Counted from the stretch's first letter, positions 1-11,573 are shown. The stretch is DNA of 64,000 nt from Seminavis robusta (GCA_903772945.1 CAICTM010000442.1:1-64000); one strand, 5' to 3'. A program made the numbers and translations. The notes: generated by a model not told the origin, from the sequence alone.

Positions 1-1224
1 AGAGACTCAGTCATGAGTCGAACTCAAACCCTATCTAGGATCGAGTCGCGAATAAGGCTAAGAGCCGTGTATTGCAATACACATGTGACCACTGACCCCT
101 ACATCAGTGCCGCCATTTCTTGAAGGAGCCCCGAAAGAAATGCATATGCAACTTTTAAAAGGAATCATAAACCTGGACGTAAATCCTGATGATGTGTTGC
201 CAAGAAGGCTGGCAAGCTAGTACATACCCAAGTGCTCAATTTATCGCCCCTGATTCATACCCAGCCAAATGCTCAATTTATCGCCCCTGATTCCGTGGAA
301 TTTTGACTCTGCTTTGCTTAAGCCTGGCCCTTGCTGGCTTCTGTAGATAATTCACCAGCCTTTATGGCATACTGTATCCACTAATTCTACCCAGTGCAGT
401 GTTGCCCCAAGTTTTGTCTGTTTTCCATGGTTCCATGGGACCAATAACTCTCCCGGAATTCAAGTTTCACTGGGCTCTTCATGTGCCCTTTGAACTATCT
501 TCACAGTGCACACCAAATTGAATTGTCAACATACCTGGCACTGGTATGTCATAGCTGGTTTGTACTCTAGCTAGTCTAGACAGAAAATTTGGCTTGCCGT
601 TCAGCCACAGAGAAACGTGGGTTGGCGCTCCCGGAGGGACTCTTGTTTGAAGATTTGCGACTCGACTGACTCACTCGTCGCTCGACTGAGGTTCTCGACC
701 ACAGATTTTATGACTCATCCGAGTCACTCATTCATTTCCACGTTCCACGTGTTGACGTCCAGAGTACAGTCGTATCATGACATCATGACCTCTTCATTCG
801 CTTTGCCACTCACTGTCAGAGCTTGCACTCTCTGAAAAGAAGATGAAAAGTATCGGAACACTTTGGAATAAGATAGATGGTGCGGTACGGTACAGTACTA
901 GTACGGTACCGGTACGGCGAGTCAGAGATGGTTCGGAAGAGTTGGGGTTTCAAAAACGGCTCAAAAACAAGGTTGCCACCTCTTGGCAACACAATGGATA
1001 TAGTCTAGCACATCCATTTCTGTACATATTCATCTATCTCGTGTTATGAACTATGGCACTTTCTTCTGCATATGCCTCTTCTAGCGCAAGGCACAGTGGC
1101 ACAGTTCACTCGTCGCCAGGGCGTACGAGTACCGTATCTATAGTCTAGCCCTGCAAATCAAATGTAGCCACCCAAGTCGTTTCCCACTCCCAAAGAACCA
1201 GATTGCTGCGCTATCCACTGTTAC
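1..1224. other. Gene-free stretch downstream of the HSF gene
   Basis: No convincing coding sequence; the short open frames at 617-1049 have no recognisable domain. It holds a 37-bp-period direct repeat (233-293) and a run of GTAC/CCGG palindromes at 883-914, including one TACCGGTA. It lies downstream of the minus-strand HSF gene, so it probably contains that gene's 3' UTR. Confidence 0.6.
233..293 (+). repeat. Two-copy direct repeat, 37-bp period
   Basis: A 24-bp block beginning TGCTCAATTTATCGCC occurs at 233-256 and again at 270-293, each preceded by a related ATACCCA segment. It is a simple local duplication with no evident function. Confidence 0.85.
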
Positions 1225-3358
1225 CTAAGGCTGCCCATGACCATCGTTCTGCTCATTCTGCCTGCGTTGTCTTTCTTGCTCCTGTAGAAGGAGCCACAGT
1301 TCAGTTGTCGACAAACCTGAGCCTGGCTGTTGCGGTAAGCCAACCTGCCGAGACAAACTAGCTTGCTGCTGTTGTTGTTGCTGCTGATGATGATGATGCT
1401 GCTGTTGTTGATGTTGCTGTTGCTGTTGGGAACGAAGCAGTTCAAATCGGTGCGACCACTGTGTCCCCAACTGGCTGGGGAACTGTCCTGACAACTGTGC
1501 GGAGGAAAGAAGTGAAGAATGAAGAACAGCGTTCTCGGGCTGGTTTGGTCGGCGGATGGCTGTGTAGCCTGATGTGTTCCCGCCACCAAGCAATATTCTT
1601 GTGGCTGCGGCGTCCAAACTTGAAGAAGACGACAACGCCGCTGCGCTGTCCAATACGGCTGCCGCTGCGGCTAGTGATGACTCGTCTCTTTGAGAGGATT
1701 GAACTGACAGTCGGCGCGAATCAATAGCAGCCGCAGCAGCAGCCGCTAGCGATGACTCTTCCCTTTGGCTTGGTGGGGACGTGGAGATGCGCCGATGCCC
1801 CGCTGCTGATAAGGGCAATCCTGTTCCATACAAAAGAGCATTGCGAATGTCTCTGTCAGAGGCAGTGGAGGAAGAAGCATTGGGCCCTTGCCCCCCAGTT
1901 GAGAGACTTGCGCGAGGCAAGCTGGAAAGACTGCGAAGGCTGGGAAGGTCGTGTTGGTGTTGGAGTGTCGCCGCTCCTTGAAGTGACGGGATTGTTCTCG
2001 GAAGCCCCATGAGTAGCAGTCGATCTCGTAGTTGGCTGTCAATGGCGGGAGCTAGTCGATCTAGTAGTTGGTTGTCGGAGCTGGAAGCCAGGCTATTCAA
2101 TGCAGCATTTTGTGTAGCCAGGTGGTCCGCAGCGAGGGCAAGTTGCTGTCTTTGTTGGTGCAGCTGTAATTGTTGGCGATGCTGATGATCTTGTTGTTGC
2201 TGTGCTCCGGCCATTGTCTGCAAAAGAGCCGTGTGCTGGGCACTCTGCAATGCTTGCATGGCCACAAGAGACTGATTATCTTGTGACTCTGCCCGTCCCA
2301 AAGCTGCATGCTGCGGCCCACCAAGTATTCCTGTCGAGGGAACGAGACCCTGCAATTGCTGGCTGGGCCTGCGGCTATCAACCTTCTGACCAAATTTCAT
2401 ACTTTTCATCAAGTTTGGGTCACTGCGTTTGAAGAGCGGATGTTTATAAGCCGCCCCATTGGGAGGAAGTCCCTGGCCAGGTACTCTTCGAAACCCCCTT
2501 TGGTTGACAATTGGAAGCGCAGTGAAGAAGTGGTGAGCATCGGCAAGCTAGCTAGTACAGTGTAGTGTGGTCGTCAAAGGACACAGCAATAAGCACGAGT
2601 ACCGACTTACCATCTGTTGAGCTTGCGAATAAAGCTCTCAAACTTGATCTTGGTGGGGAAGAGCTTGTTCAGTACCTTGTCCGTGAACAATTTGGGTTCA
2701 AATCCAAAGGAAACTCCGTCTTTTTGCCACCAGAGAGCCTTTGGCTGTATCTCGTGCTGGAGAAGATGCATCAGTCTCTCTGGAAACGTTAGTCGATCGT
2801 CAAGCTTCTCGTCGTCGTCGTCCTTCTCGTCTTCTCTGCTCGGCACTTTTGCTACTTCAAGGGTCCCGCTCAAATGCAATGGCTCCGTATGCAGGGTCTC
2901 GGAAGGTGCTGCCTTCCTATTGCCCCCTTCAGATTTCAAGGAGAGGTCGCCTTGGAAACAAGAAGGTGGTAGGGTCGGTTGCTGACTGTGGGCCCGAGCC
3001 TTCTTGGCAGCAACCTCGTTCTCGTTGGCTAGCAAAGACCGTTTCTTGGCATGGCGTGGGGGATCTGATGGGTGCAATAGAGGGACGGAGTGCAAAGAGG
3101 GAAGGAGTTAGAAGTTTTCAAATGCAAAGTTGATGATAACTGAATGTCGCCAACCAATTCTCTCTTTCTTTATCAGCACCAGCAAGTATCATACGGCGAA
3201 AGAGGGTATCCTCATCCAATGCACTTGCCTTGTTCAGCTACGTTCATGACACCAGAAGGAGGAGCAGCTTTGGCTGCGGCTTTCTTTTTGGCAGCAGGCT
3301 TGGCTGCCTGTTTCTTTTCCTTTGAATCCTCTCTATCCTCAATAGGCGTCTTTGTCAT
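1225..3358 (-). CDS. Heat shock factor (HSF)-type transcription factor
   Basis: Nuclear DNA-binding regulator of the HSF family, 618 aa in three exons: 3229-3358, 2611-3064, 1225-2497. The DNA-binding domain covers about residues 134-190; the exon 2 part ends IRKLNRW and splicing adds GFRRVPGQGLPP, rebuilding the family signature. The 2498-2610 intron is GT-AG (GTAAGT). The 3065-3228 intron needs a GC donor (GCAAGT). The N-terminus is lysine/alanine-rich and could carry a nuclear signal; a long acidic stretch precedes the domain. The C-terminal 380 residues are low complexity, with Ala, Ser, Gln and a Gln/His tract encoded near 1369-1427. I see no clear HR-A/B leucine zipper. HSFs are a strongly expanded family in diatoms and targets cannot be assigned. 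The start is the first ATG of the Lys/Ala-rich exon; no in-frame stop precedes it, so a longer N-terminus is possible. Confidence 0.85.
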
Positions 3359-5812
3359 GTCGTCAGCACAAGTACCTTGGTAAGCAAGCAGGATGTGCCT
3401 CCAACACCTTGCTTTTTTGCTCCCTGAGATGGGAGATAGGACCGCTTACTAGCTAGTATAGAAGACCAACTGATTGCCAGCAGCTATTTTATGACGCAAA
3501 TACAAATGCTGGCTGCCTGTTCCAGATTACAACTGCACTCCAAAAACTCGGATGGGCAGAAACGCAGAAACATCAATACCTCTTCGTAACGATGTGGTGG
3601 CGGATGGAGGGCCTCAATCGTTGGCGGTTGGCGGTCTTTCGAGGGGTTTGGAGCTCTGTGCATCCTTTTTCGCTATCTTCAAGCTGCCCCTCCTGTAACA
3701 CAGTCTGTGGATGCCCTCTACAGCTCCTCCACTGATGAGGGAACCACTGGACCTCATGGGGTCCGTGCGGAACTTAGGGCCGTCAATCACCGGATCCCAG
3801 ACCTTATCGAAGCATTGTTCGTGATACTCGACAACAAGAACCCCGAAAGGAAAGAGGAGACAGTCTTTCTTGGCTGATGATTTCAAACACACTTACTGGA
3901 TGCCTTTTTGCATGCTTCCGCCATAATGCATAAATCGATAAAAAAGAAAGTGCCTTCACGGAGGAGGAAGTTTTAAAGCTCTCGAAGCAGTTGTCGAAGT
4001 GTGGAAGAAAGACGACATTGTGATATTTTGATCAAGACATTTACTTAAATGGGAACCGGGAATGACAGGAGATTAAAAAGGATGACTCGTCACTCCGATT
4101 AGAAAAAATGAAAACGTGCAATTCAAAATTCATGAGCAATTTGTGTTCTTGTAAAACTAAAATTTTTAAGCCTTTTGCTTTATTTATGGTTTATTGCTAT
4201 ATCTTCAAAATAAATGCGTACTTTCAGCATCCAACAGCTTATTTTGTCGTGGCACTTTTCACGATTAGTGAGGGAACTGGAGAGCAGGTCGTTTTGAAAG
4301 AGAGTCTTATGGGTCCCTGCCCTGACGTTGTAGGAAAGACTTTGGTTGGTGGTAGGTTGGTACTATAATATACCGTATGACATTCGGCAATTGAAGTTTG
4401 TGATCGTGTTTTGAAAATGGGGGGTATTCGCGGGTCTATGTTACTGCCTTTCCGTACAAAGAGTGTGTGCTCTTCGTTGTACAGCAGCTCAGACAAAGAC
4501 CCTTTAACCATCTCTACTAATTAATAGCTAGTCGAGTAGACGATGTCATAACTGGTTCCAAGGCGGCCTCATTGAACATCAAAACCATTTTTCGGTCTCA
4601 ATGAGAAGAGCACATACGCAATTTTGCATCTCTTGCTTGACCCATTGACACATTTTAATTTGGCAACTGTCAGGTGATGCAAGGGCACATGCAAGAGCTC
4701 TCCCCTGAGTGCGAAAATGAAGAAGGATTGGAAAAGCTTCTTGGTTTAGCTTATTTGGTTTTCAACGGAGCTTCCTTCTGCTCAGGCGTCATTGCACAGT
4801 TACCCTCAGTTTCTCAGTTTCTTGCAATTTAAAATTAATTGTTCCAATGAGTCATTCGGCAGCTGTCATGGTGAGCTCATGGCTGGTGATGGAAACTACA
4901 ATGGCACGGGCACGTTCTCGAACGTTGTCTCCCCTGCAAGGATTGGAGCTGTAAAAGAGCCTTTAAAGTGGCCTTTGAGCCTTCTTTGTGGAGTTTGGAG
5001 GTTTACCTTTAGCTTCCCAATGAGCTTCCTTTTGCTGAGGCTTGTGGCCAAGAGTCTTGGCACGTGCGTCACCTTAGTTAGGCAATCTAAGTTACAGCCA
5101 GTGCTGAGGTAGTGCATGGTTCCGGAATCTCTGTGCATGCAGGTCGTGGCTCTCGTGCCCACTCCCACCTGTCCTCGGAAGCAGCCAAGGTATCGAACCC
5201 CGTAAGTGGGTGCAGGTCCAAAAGTAGCAGCAACAGCAGCAGCAGCTCTAGCCAGACAACCTAACAGATGCAGTTGCCAAACTGAAATGCTTTGCAGAGC
5301 TGTAAGAGACACCCACCCAAGCAAGCTTGACCAGCAATGAACTCCTTCCTAGTAGAAAAGATTTTTCAGACAATACTACTCCGGTACCGGTAGCGGTACT
5401 TCTACTGAGAATCTACAATCTGGCTGCTGCAGCCTACTGGGATGCTGTGATGCTGTGATACCGGTGTGCGAAGAGGTGCCCGTGTCGCCCTTGGATTCTT
5501 TCCACCCTCTCCATGTAAAAGGCCTACCGTAAGAAGCGGTACAGAAGATTGATTCCGGAACATGGAAGACGCCCACAGGATAGGCTTGCAGTTGTATCGT
5601 ACCGGTACCTACTAGACTACTAGAGTAGCTAGTACTACCTTGGTTGGAGCTCCACGACAATATCTTACTCTTGGATACCCCTTTGTGGCCATCGACTGAT
5701 TTAAATCAATACAGGTATACAAGTATAAGCCGGCAGGCGGTGAGTTCATTTGGGCGCGAATTTAATAAGGTTATGTATCGAAATATTCGTCCGTGGTAAA
5801 CTATACCCACTA
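3359..5812. other. 2.4-kb stretch without a confident gene
   Basis: Several open frames exist here but none has a recognised domain or supported splice structure. A weak hint of a small CX9C-like protein lies on the minus strand at about 3614-3925 (see findings). TACCGGTA palindromes occur at 5385 and 5600. A tRNA-like B box at about 5185 lacks the other arms and was rejected. The stretch includes the HSF promoter and the region where the missing 3' end of the AspRS gene should be. Confidence 0.5.
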
Positions 5813-7856
5813 CTATTCGAGACTGGATGCATACCCCAGACCCAAAGAGATTCCAGCACCTGCATGTGGACACACTCCATGGCGGAAGGATTCTACGTAG
5901 GTTTTGAGGCCATCTCCCATTTCAATTCCTTTCTGGGCCAGGATTTCCAGGACAAGATCAGGATCGTGACAACGTTGAGCACCGGAACAGATTTCTTGCC
6001 CACGAATAAAGATATCGTAGGAGTTCGAGAACCTCGAATCTTCAGGATCAGGCATCGTGTAGAACGGGCGGATGGATGATGGGTATTTGTCCAACATGAA
6101 GAAGTCTGTTCCGTACTTTTCCTTCACTGCTGCACCAAGTGCCAACTCCTGTGGAATGAAAAGCACGAATGGATCGCGTAAGTTATGACGGAGGACAGGA
6201 AGACGAGTGATTTCTCGATTCTCCGTTAGCCTATACGCACCATGGCACCCGTCAGGTCGCTCATACCATCACCCGTATCGAATCCTGCATCTTCTAGCAT
6301 TGCAATTCCCTCTGGCCAATGCAAAACGCATGGCTCTTCTGTAAAAGTGACAGGTTCGGATGCGTATTGCTCTCTGATAACAGCCAATTCCTTTGCCCAA
6401 CGAGACTCCAAGCCATTGAAGATGTGTTTGAACATGGTATGAATCACTTCCAAAGTTTCCATGTAATGATCGTTAATAGCCATTTCCAAGTCTAGCCCTG
6501 TGAATTCACAGAGGTGCCTGGTATGGTTGAGCAGAGATTAAGAACAGCGACCGCGAGTGAGATGATGGTGGGTTCAGGAGGAAACGTGGGCCAATCCCTT
6601 GCTATAGCCTGCACGGACCTTCTCGTGTTAGAGTTTTCAGCTCGAAAGACTGGAGCCACTTCAAAGACTCTAGTGAGATCTGACGAGATTGCCATCTGCT
6701 TGTACAACTGTGGTGACTGTGCCAGGCAGGCTTCGGACCCAAAGTAGTCAGTCGTGAAGACTCCTGCACCGGACTCACTCTCTCCAGCGATCAATTTGGG
6801 TGTATGGATTTCACAGAATCCCTGCGCATATAGCGATTCTCGGAATAGCTGACAAATGGCAGATTGAATACGCATAATCGCATTGTTGGCGGGAGCTCTT
6901 AAGTCCATCCATCGATTGTCGAGTCTCAATTCTTGTCCGAGACGAGGAAAGGGTCTGTCGGTACCCTGTGATGCATCGACTTCCTCTTCGCTCCTGGCAG
7001 CATCTTCTACCAAGAATGGCAGCATGGCGTCTGCCTTGGATACAGCATATATTCTTCCAATCGCAAGTTCGACGTCTTGAATGGAACACGACTTTACCTG
7101 GGCTTCGACAAGTGTCCCTTCGATATCAATTATACTTTCAACAGTCAATGATTTGAGATACTTTAGCATCTTTTTGGGTGCCTCTGGATTCTCCTTATCC
7201 TTGAAAAAAGTAGCTTGTACAGTATGGAAGCTGTCCTGTCGGAGTACCAAAAAGCAAGATCCACCCTTGACCCGGATGGAATGCAACCGTCCACGAAGCC
7301 AAAGTGTTTCGCCTGGTTTGTGCACATTCCCAAGATCAGCTACATTGCAAAAGTCTCGTCCTGTACGGCTTCTCGACATGATCCTGGCAAAATCACCCAT
7401 GGTCTGATAATTGTCTTGTTCGCCATAGTCTAGGTATGTGACTTCTTCAATGCGTTCGGCAGCCTCCTTGGCTGCCGCTGCTGCAGCCTTTTTAGCTTTC
7501 TTTTCGGCCTTTAGACGTTCCTTCTCGGCTCTGTTAAAATCCGAAGGAAGATAATTGGTTAGCGAAAAGACAAACAGACAACAAATATTCCTACCCTCAT
7601 CTCCTCACTTTCGGGCCTCCCTTGCTGCCTTGATGGCATCTTTTTCTTCCTGAGTTTTTTCTACAACCTCGCCATCGGCTGCCATCCATCTCTTTTGCTG
7701 AAGGTGCTGAACGTAACGGAGTGATTTTGGAGGGATCGTCAAAGGACGCGCCGAAAAAGCCAGAGCTGTCCGAAAGAACATTAAGTTCTTGCTAGTCGCA
7801 CCGAACATAACGGCCACCAACAAAAAGGTCGTCGTCCTTGGCGCAAAGGAGATCAT
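5813..7856 (-). CDS. Aspartyl-tRNA synthetase, class IIb (3' end apparently truncated)
   Basis: Charges tRNA-Asp with aspartate. Four exons: 7609-7856, 6619-7530, 6241-6517, 5813-6148; 590 aa, all introns GT-AG. An OB-fold anticodon-binding domain ([15 protein letters not shown]) precedes the class II core: motif 1 near [19 protein letters not shown], motif 2 across an intron ([11 protein letters not shown] then [13 protein letters not shown]), and the [19 protein letters not shown] segment. The last exon reads [17 protein letters not shown] then stops. The expected motif 3 (GxGxGxER) and the usual FPRDP C-terminus are not found, so the 3' end is an unseen exon, a local sequence error or a broken gene. 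Translation from residue 1 gives a hydrophobic leader with ALAF-SARP, resembling a diatom plastid presequence; Met58 (MAADGE, at 7685) would give a cytosolic form. The second exon start is Lys/Ala-rich, as in eukaryotic cytosolic AspRS. Confidence 0.8.
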
Positions 7857-8245
7857 CAGGGTTTGCGAAAGGTCCGGTCGAAATCAGCAATATCCTTCCG
7901 TTGACATATGTTGCTCAAAGGAAGCAGAATTGATAGATTACCGAAGGAAAGCTTGGTCAAGGATCGAATGATTGTGCCATGTGCCGCTGGTGCCACCATC
8001 ATCTTTCTTCTGCCTCACATTTTCGTTTCAAAAACGTCAGTCTGTTGTCGGAGGGTTAGAGATAAACGAAGAGTGGGTTTGCAAACTTTTTAAAGTTGAC
8101 AGGATATCCACGGTACTACAGTAGTACCTGGTACCGTTGGAGACCAGCAAGCCAGGACGGTACCCATAGGGAGTTTATCGGATCCAAACAGTACATTGCA
8201 GCCGGTCTAGCGTCCTTTGCATTCTATGCTTAACTTTTAAAAAGT
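7857..8245. other. Intergenic, AspRS promoter / F-box-RCC1 3' side
   Basis: No gene seen. Carries GGTACC-containing short palindromes at about 8110-8145. It should contain the AspRS promoter and the 3' UTR of the minus-strand F-box/RCC1 gene. Confidence 0.5.
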
Positions 8246-10854
8246 CTATTCTTCCGACAGCATCTTGGAACGACCTTTCACTTCGTACCGGCCGTATTTT
8301 TTCCACTTTTCCTTCTTCACATGCTCCTTTGGTTCCGGTACTCGGTGCCATAGGTTGAAATCAGGCAAGACTCTGGGGAATCCAGCACCAGCGCTACTTG
8401 GACCATCGCCTTCCTCTTCAAACTGGCCATCGCTCTTTCCGTCCGTCCCAACACCACCACAGACATGCACAGTCCCGTTCAGGGCAACAATGAGACTATG
8501 GACGTAGCCACAGTCGCAGTCCACTGCTTTCAAATTGTCTCCATTGTCGTCGTGGATTGTGACTCGTCTGGGTATGTTGACGTAGCTGTTGGCAGCACCA
8601 AGTCCAATTCTGCCACCTTTCATCGAACCCCAGCTGTAAACTTGGCCAGTGGTGCTCACCGCCATGCTGATGTCTACCCCTGCCGAGAGCTTCATGATGC
8701 GAACCTTTTCGTTGACTGAAGGAAGCACACAAACGAAAGCAATTTGTTGGCCAATGCGGTATGCAACGCCACCACAACCATTCAAAGTCATACAAGTTCA
8801 CCCCTTACCAAACTCTGATACGATCACTGGGTACATTTGAGAGTCATTGTCGCCCACACCTAGGCACCCACTTCGTCCAGCTCCACAGGCGTAGACTGCT
8901 CCATTTTCGTCTAGGAAAAGGCTTTCGAAGAATAGTAATGAGTTCGTCAGAACAAGAGATAATCGCAAGCTGCAACTCCGGCGGAAGCAGTTCCCTGTCT
9001 CTTGCTATCATTCTCACCTATGACGATGGCCTGCGCTCGCGCCAATGGCCTTGGTCAGCTGCAAAGACTCCACCACCATTGGAATGCACTGGTTGCTAGA
9101 ATCGTCAAGGGATAGATTGCAGAGCAGGTCTAAATGGGCACGCAGTTGCTCGGCTGCGACTTGTTGCTCGTTGTCTTGAGCGGCGGCACCATGACCCATG
9201 GCAACCGGCACGGCAGCTTCTTCGCCGCCCAAAGCCACTACTGCAGCATCGGCATCGTATTCAAACGGCGTGAACGACCTGCCCAAGGCACCAAAGTGGC
9301 CCAAGCCCCAAGACCAGATTTCTCCATCCTCAGTCACAGCAAGGGTATGGCGACTTCCACAACTGACGGAGAGAACGCATTCATCCTCCAAGCCACCTTG
9401 TTCTACGTGTTTGGGAGCAACTGCTGGTCTCTTGTCACCCAAGCCAAGCTGGCCACAAAAGCCGTCGCCCCAAGTGTAAACGTCTCCATCAACCGTCACT
9501 GCGGCGCTATGCAGTTCACCTGCAGCTACGCAAATGCACTGTTTATGTGAGAGTGCCTCGATATAAGTTGGTCTGAGAATATCCGGAAGCTGCTTGGCAG
9601 CTGAATATCCGTGCCCTAGAGCACCATACTGGCCGGTGCCGAAGGATAAAACCTTATTGTTGGAGGTGAGACGATGAGTGAGGTTGCATTGCCACCACGG
9701 TGATGCAAGTGATCCGAGGACTTTGCTTGTGCTCTTACCTTGCCGTTAGACGTGAGAAGAAGAGAGTGGGCAACACGAACCAGCCCACCACCTGCTGCCA
9801 CTTGCACTATCCGGATTCCATATCCAATTCCACCAACGATGAGCCTTGGTTCCTGCTCGTCCTCTCTCTTTCCGTGTCCGCATTGGCCTCTCTTTCCTGG
9901 TATCGTGTAGGGAAGTGGGACAAAAGATGAGCACAACCACTTAGCCAACCAACAAACCTCCACTCTTGCATCTCAATGCATTGGTTCTATCTTACCGACG
10001 CCCCAAGATGCTACCGGTATGGTACGATGCAGATAAGGCAATCATATTGAGTAATGGTTCGAAACGCCAAGAAGAAAACATCACAAAGCAGCTTGATTGA
10101 TTCAATCATTCCTCACCGACACCGGATCCTCCTGCCCCGCATTTCTGGCCATCACCTCCAGCTCTGCAAAGAGAATGTTCTGGGGATGCGGAAACAAATC
10201 GTCCGCTGACAAAGCGTGGAGCCAAAGCAGGAGTCTTTTCTCCCTCTGCTCTGAATCCAAGAGGAACATGACCGTGCACAGCTTCATCCAGAAACCGAGC
10301 GTAAGCCACAAATTCGTCTGCATTTTTCCTTTTAGCATTCTTTCCTTTTCGTTTGACAATCATCCGTCCAGTTTCCCCGCCTCCTAGTGATTGATCAATC
10401 ATCACTCTTGAGAAAGGAAACGCAAATTAGTCGAGCGATACAGCAATCTCCCTCCAACCACAAGTTTCTTCACGCACCTTGCTTCATCTATGTTATTGCA
10501 CACGCTTATTTCTTTCAAGGGTCCCACCGGCGAATGTCGAAGTCTCGATAGGAGGAATGAAATGCGCACGTCATGCAGGGCTTCGTTCATGTGCCGGCAG
10601 GTCATTGACACTTTCCCCAGATCGCGTGCAGCTAGCGAGCAAAGAACCTGTTTAAGGGCATCTTCGGGTAGTGCCAGTAACGGCGATGGTCCGGATGCAC
10701 CGGTGCTCTCGGACGATTTTTTCTTGGCATCAGTGCCAGAGCCCTTGGATTTGGAAGCCTTGGCCTCCTGCTCTTTAAGTTTTTGGCGCTCTTCCTTTCG
10801 TTTCAGGTACTCGGCCTTGCGGCGTTGCTTTTCTTCCTCGCTTCTTGGTGCCAT
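8246..10854 (-). CDS. F-box protein with RCC1 (beta-propeller) repeats
   Basis: Predicted SCF ubiquitin-ligase substrate receptor with an RCC1 propeller as the likely substrate-binding module. Seven exons, 685 aa: 10478-10854, 10117-10406, 9996-10010, 9739-9896, 9018-9652, 8809-8921, 8246-8715. All six introns are GT-AG (71-106 bp) and every phase closes. Residues 1-45 are charged and Lys-rich. The F-box covers about 58-95 ([20 protein letters not shown]). RCC1 units follow: [87 protein letters not shown] and [15 protein letters not shown]. The third exon is a 15-bp microexon encoding ASWGVG together with its neighbours; without it the second propeller blade is interrupted. The blade family is certain; the F-box is short but has the usual LP..xxL pattern. 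Substrate unknown. Confidence 0.88.
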
Positions 10855-11240
10855 TTTCCTATCTTCTGCTTCAGCTTATCGGTTGTGTTGGTTGAACGAC
10901 TCGACTATGCCGTAGACTCGACTCGACTCGACTCGAACTTACCAGCCAGTTCTGAGATCAGGGGCCGTGATGAACAAGGAGTGGATGATGGATGGCTCGG
11001 GCATGTTGGTGGGGTTTTTGAGTTTGCGTTTGCAGCATGGCATGCATTGAGCTAGGTGTTCGGTGTTCGGTGATCTGATGACGTGTTCTGTTGAGATTTA
11101 ACATTACCATTGCTAATAAAGCTTCTAATACCAATAAACCCTATATTACTAGTACTGTAATAGACTACTAGTACTGTAGCTTACAGCCTACATTACCTCG
11201 GCAGTCTATCTGCCTGAGCCCTCACCCCCTTTTTTGGTAT

Positions 11241-11285
11241 TTCCTGTTTCCTGTTTCCTGCTTCCTGCTTCCTGTTTCCTGTTCC
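11241..11285. repeat. Short tandem repeat, TTCCTGT-type
   Basis: About six 7-bp units alternating TTTCCTG and CTTCCTG. Simple repeat. Confidence 0.85.
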
Positions 11286-11455
11286 GGTGAAGCCAAAATA
11301 TAGGGATAGAGATAGGCACAAGCCAACTCTACAAATTTAGGGGTAGGAATAAATCATGATTATTCAAAGTTAGTGCACTCAACACAATAAGCCAGCAGAA
11401 GCTACAAAAGTTACAGGTACGTACGGGAGTGACAGCTGTAAAATTATGGTTAGCG

Positions 11456-11490
11456 GGCGACAACACACGACGAAGTCGGGTGTTGTCGCC
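11456..11490. repeat. Hairpin copy 1 of a duplicated inverted repeat
   Basis: A 35-nt palindromic unit: an 11-bp arm GGCGACAACAC, one A/G mismatch, a 4-bp inner stem CGAC/GTCG and a GAA loop. The same unit recurs 83 bp away. It could be a structured RNA, a transposon terminus or a protein-binding palindrome; the sequence does not decide. Confidence 0.8.
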
Positions 11491-11538
11491 AGGGCTAGCA
11501 TAAATTAAAAAGAAGGTTATAATGAAGGAATGATACCG

Positions 11539-11573
11539 GGCGGCAACACACGACGAAGTCGGGTGTTGTCGCC
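11539..11573. repeat. Hairpin copy 2 of a duplicated inverted repeat
   Basis: Same 35-nt unit as at 11456. The only difference in the arms is A to G at the fifth base (GGCGGCAACAC), which changes an A-T pair to a G-T pair, so an RNA of this strand would still fold. Flanking bases CAGGGC after the right arm are also shared. Confidence 0.8.

Noticed and set aside
2690-2705. GGTTCAAATCC, a perfect tRNA B-box
   Set aside because: It is antisense of HSF codons for FGFEPK and has no tRNA context.
5170-5260. Possible minus-strand tRNA (B-box GGTTCGATACC near 5185)
   Set aside because: The T-stem needs two wobble pairs, no matching acceptor stem or A box was found.
10917-10934. ACTCG tandem as a telomere-like or CRISPR-like repeat
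   Set aside because: Only about four 5-bp units, no spacers; an ordinary microsatellite.
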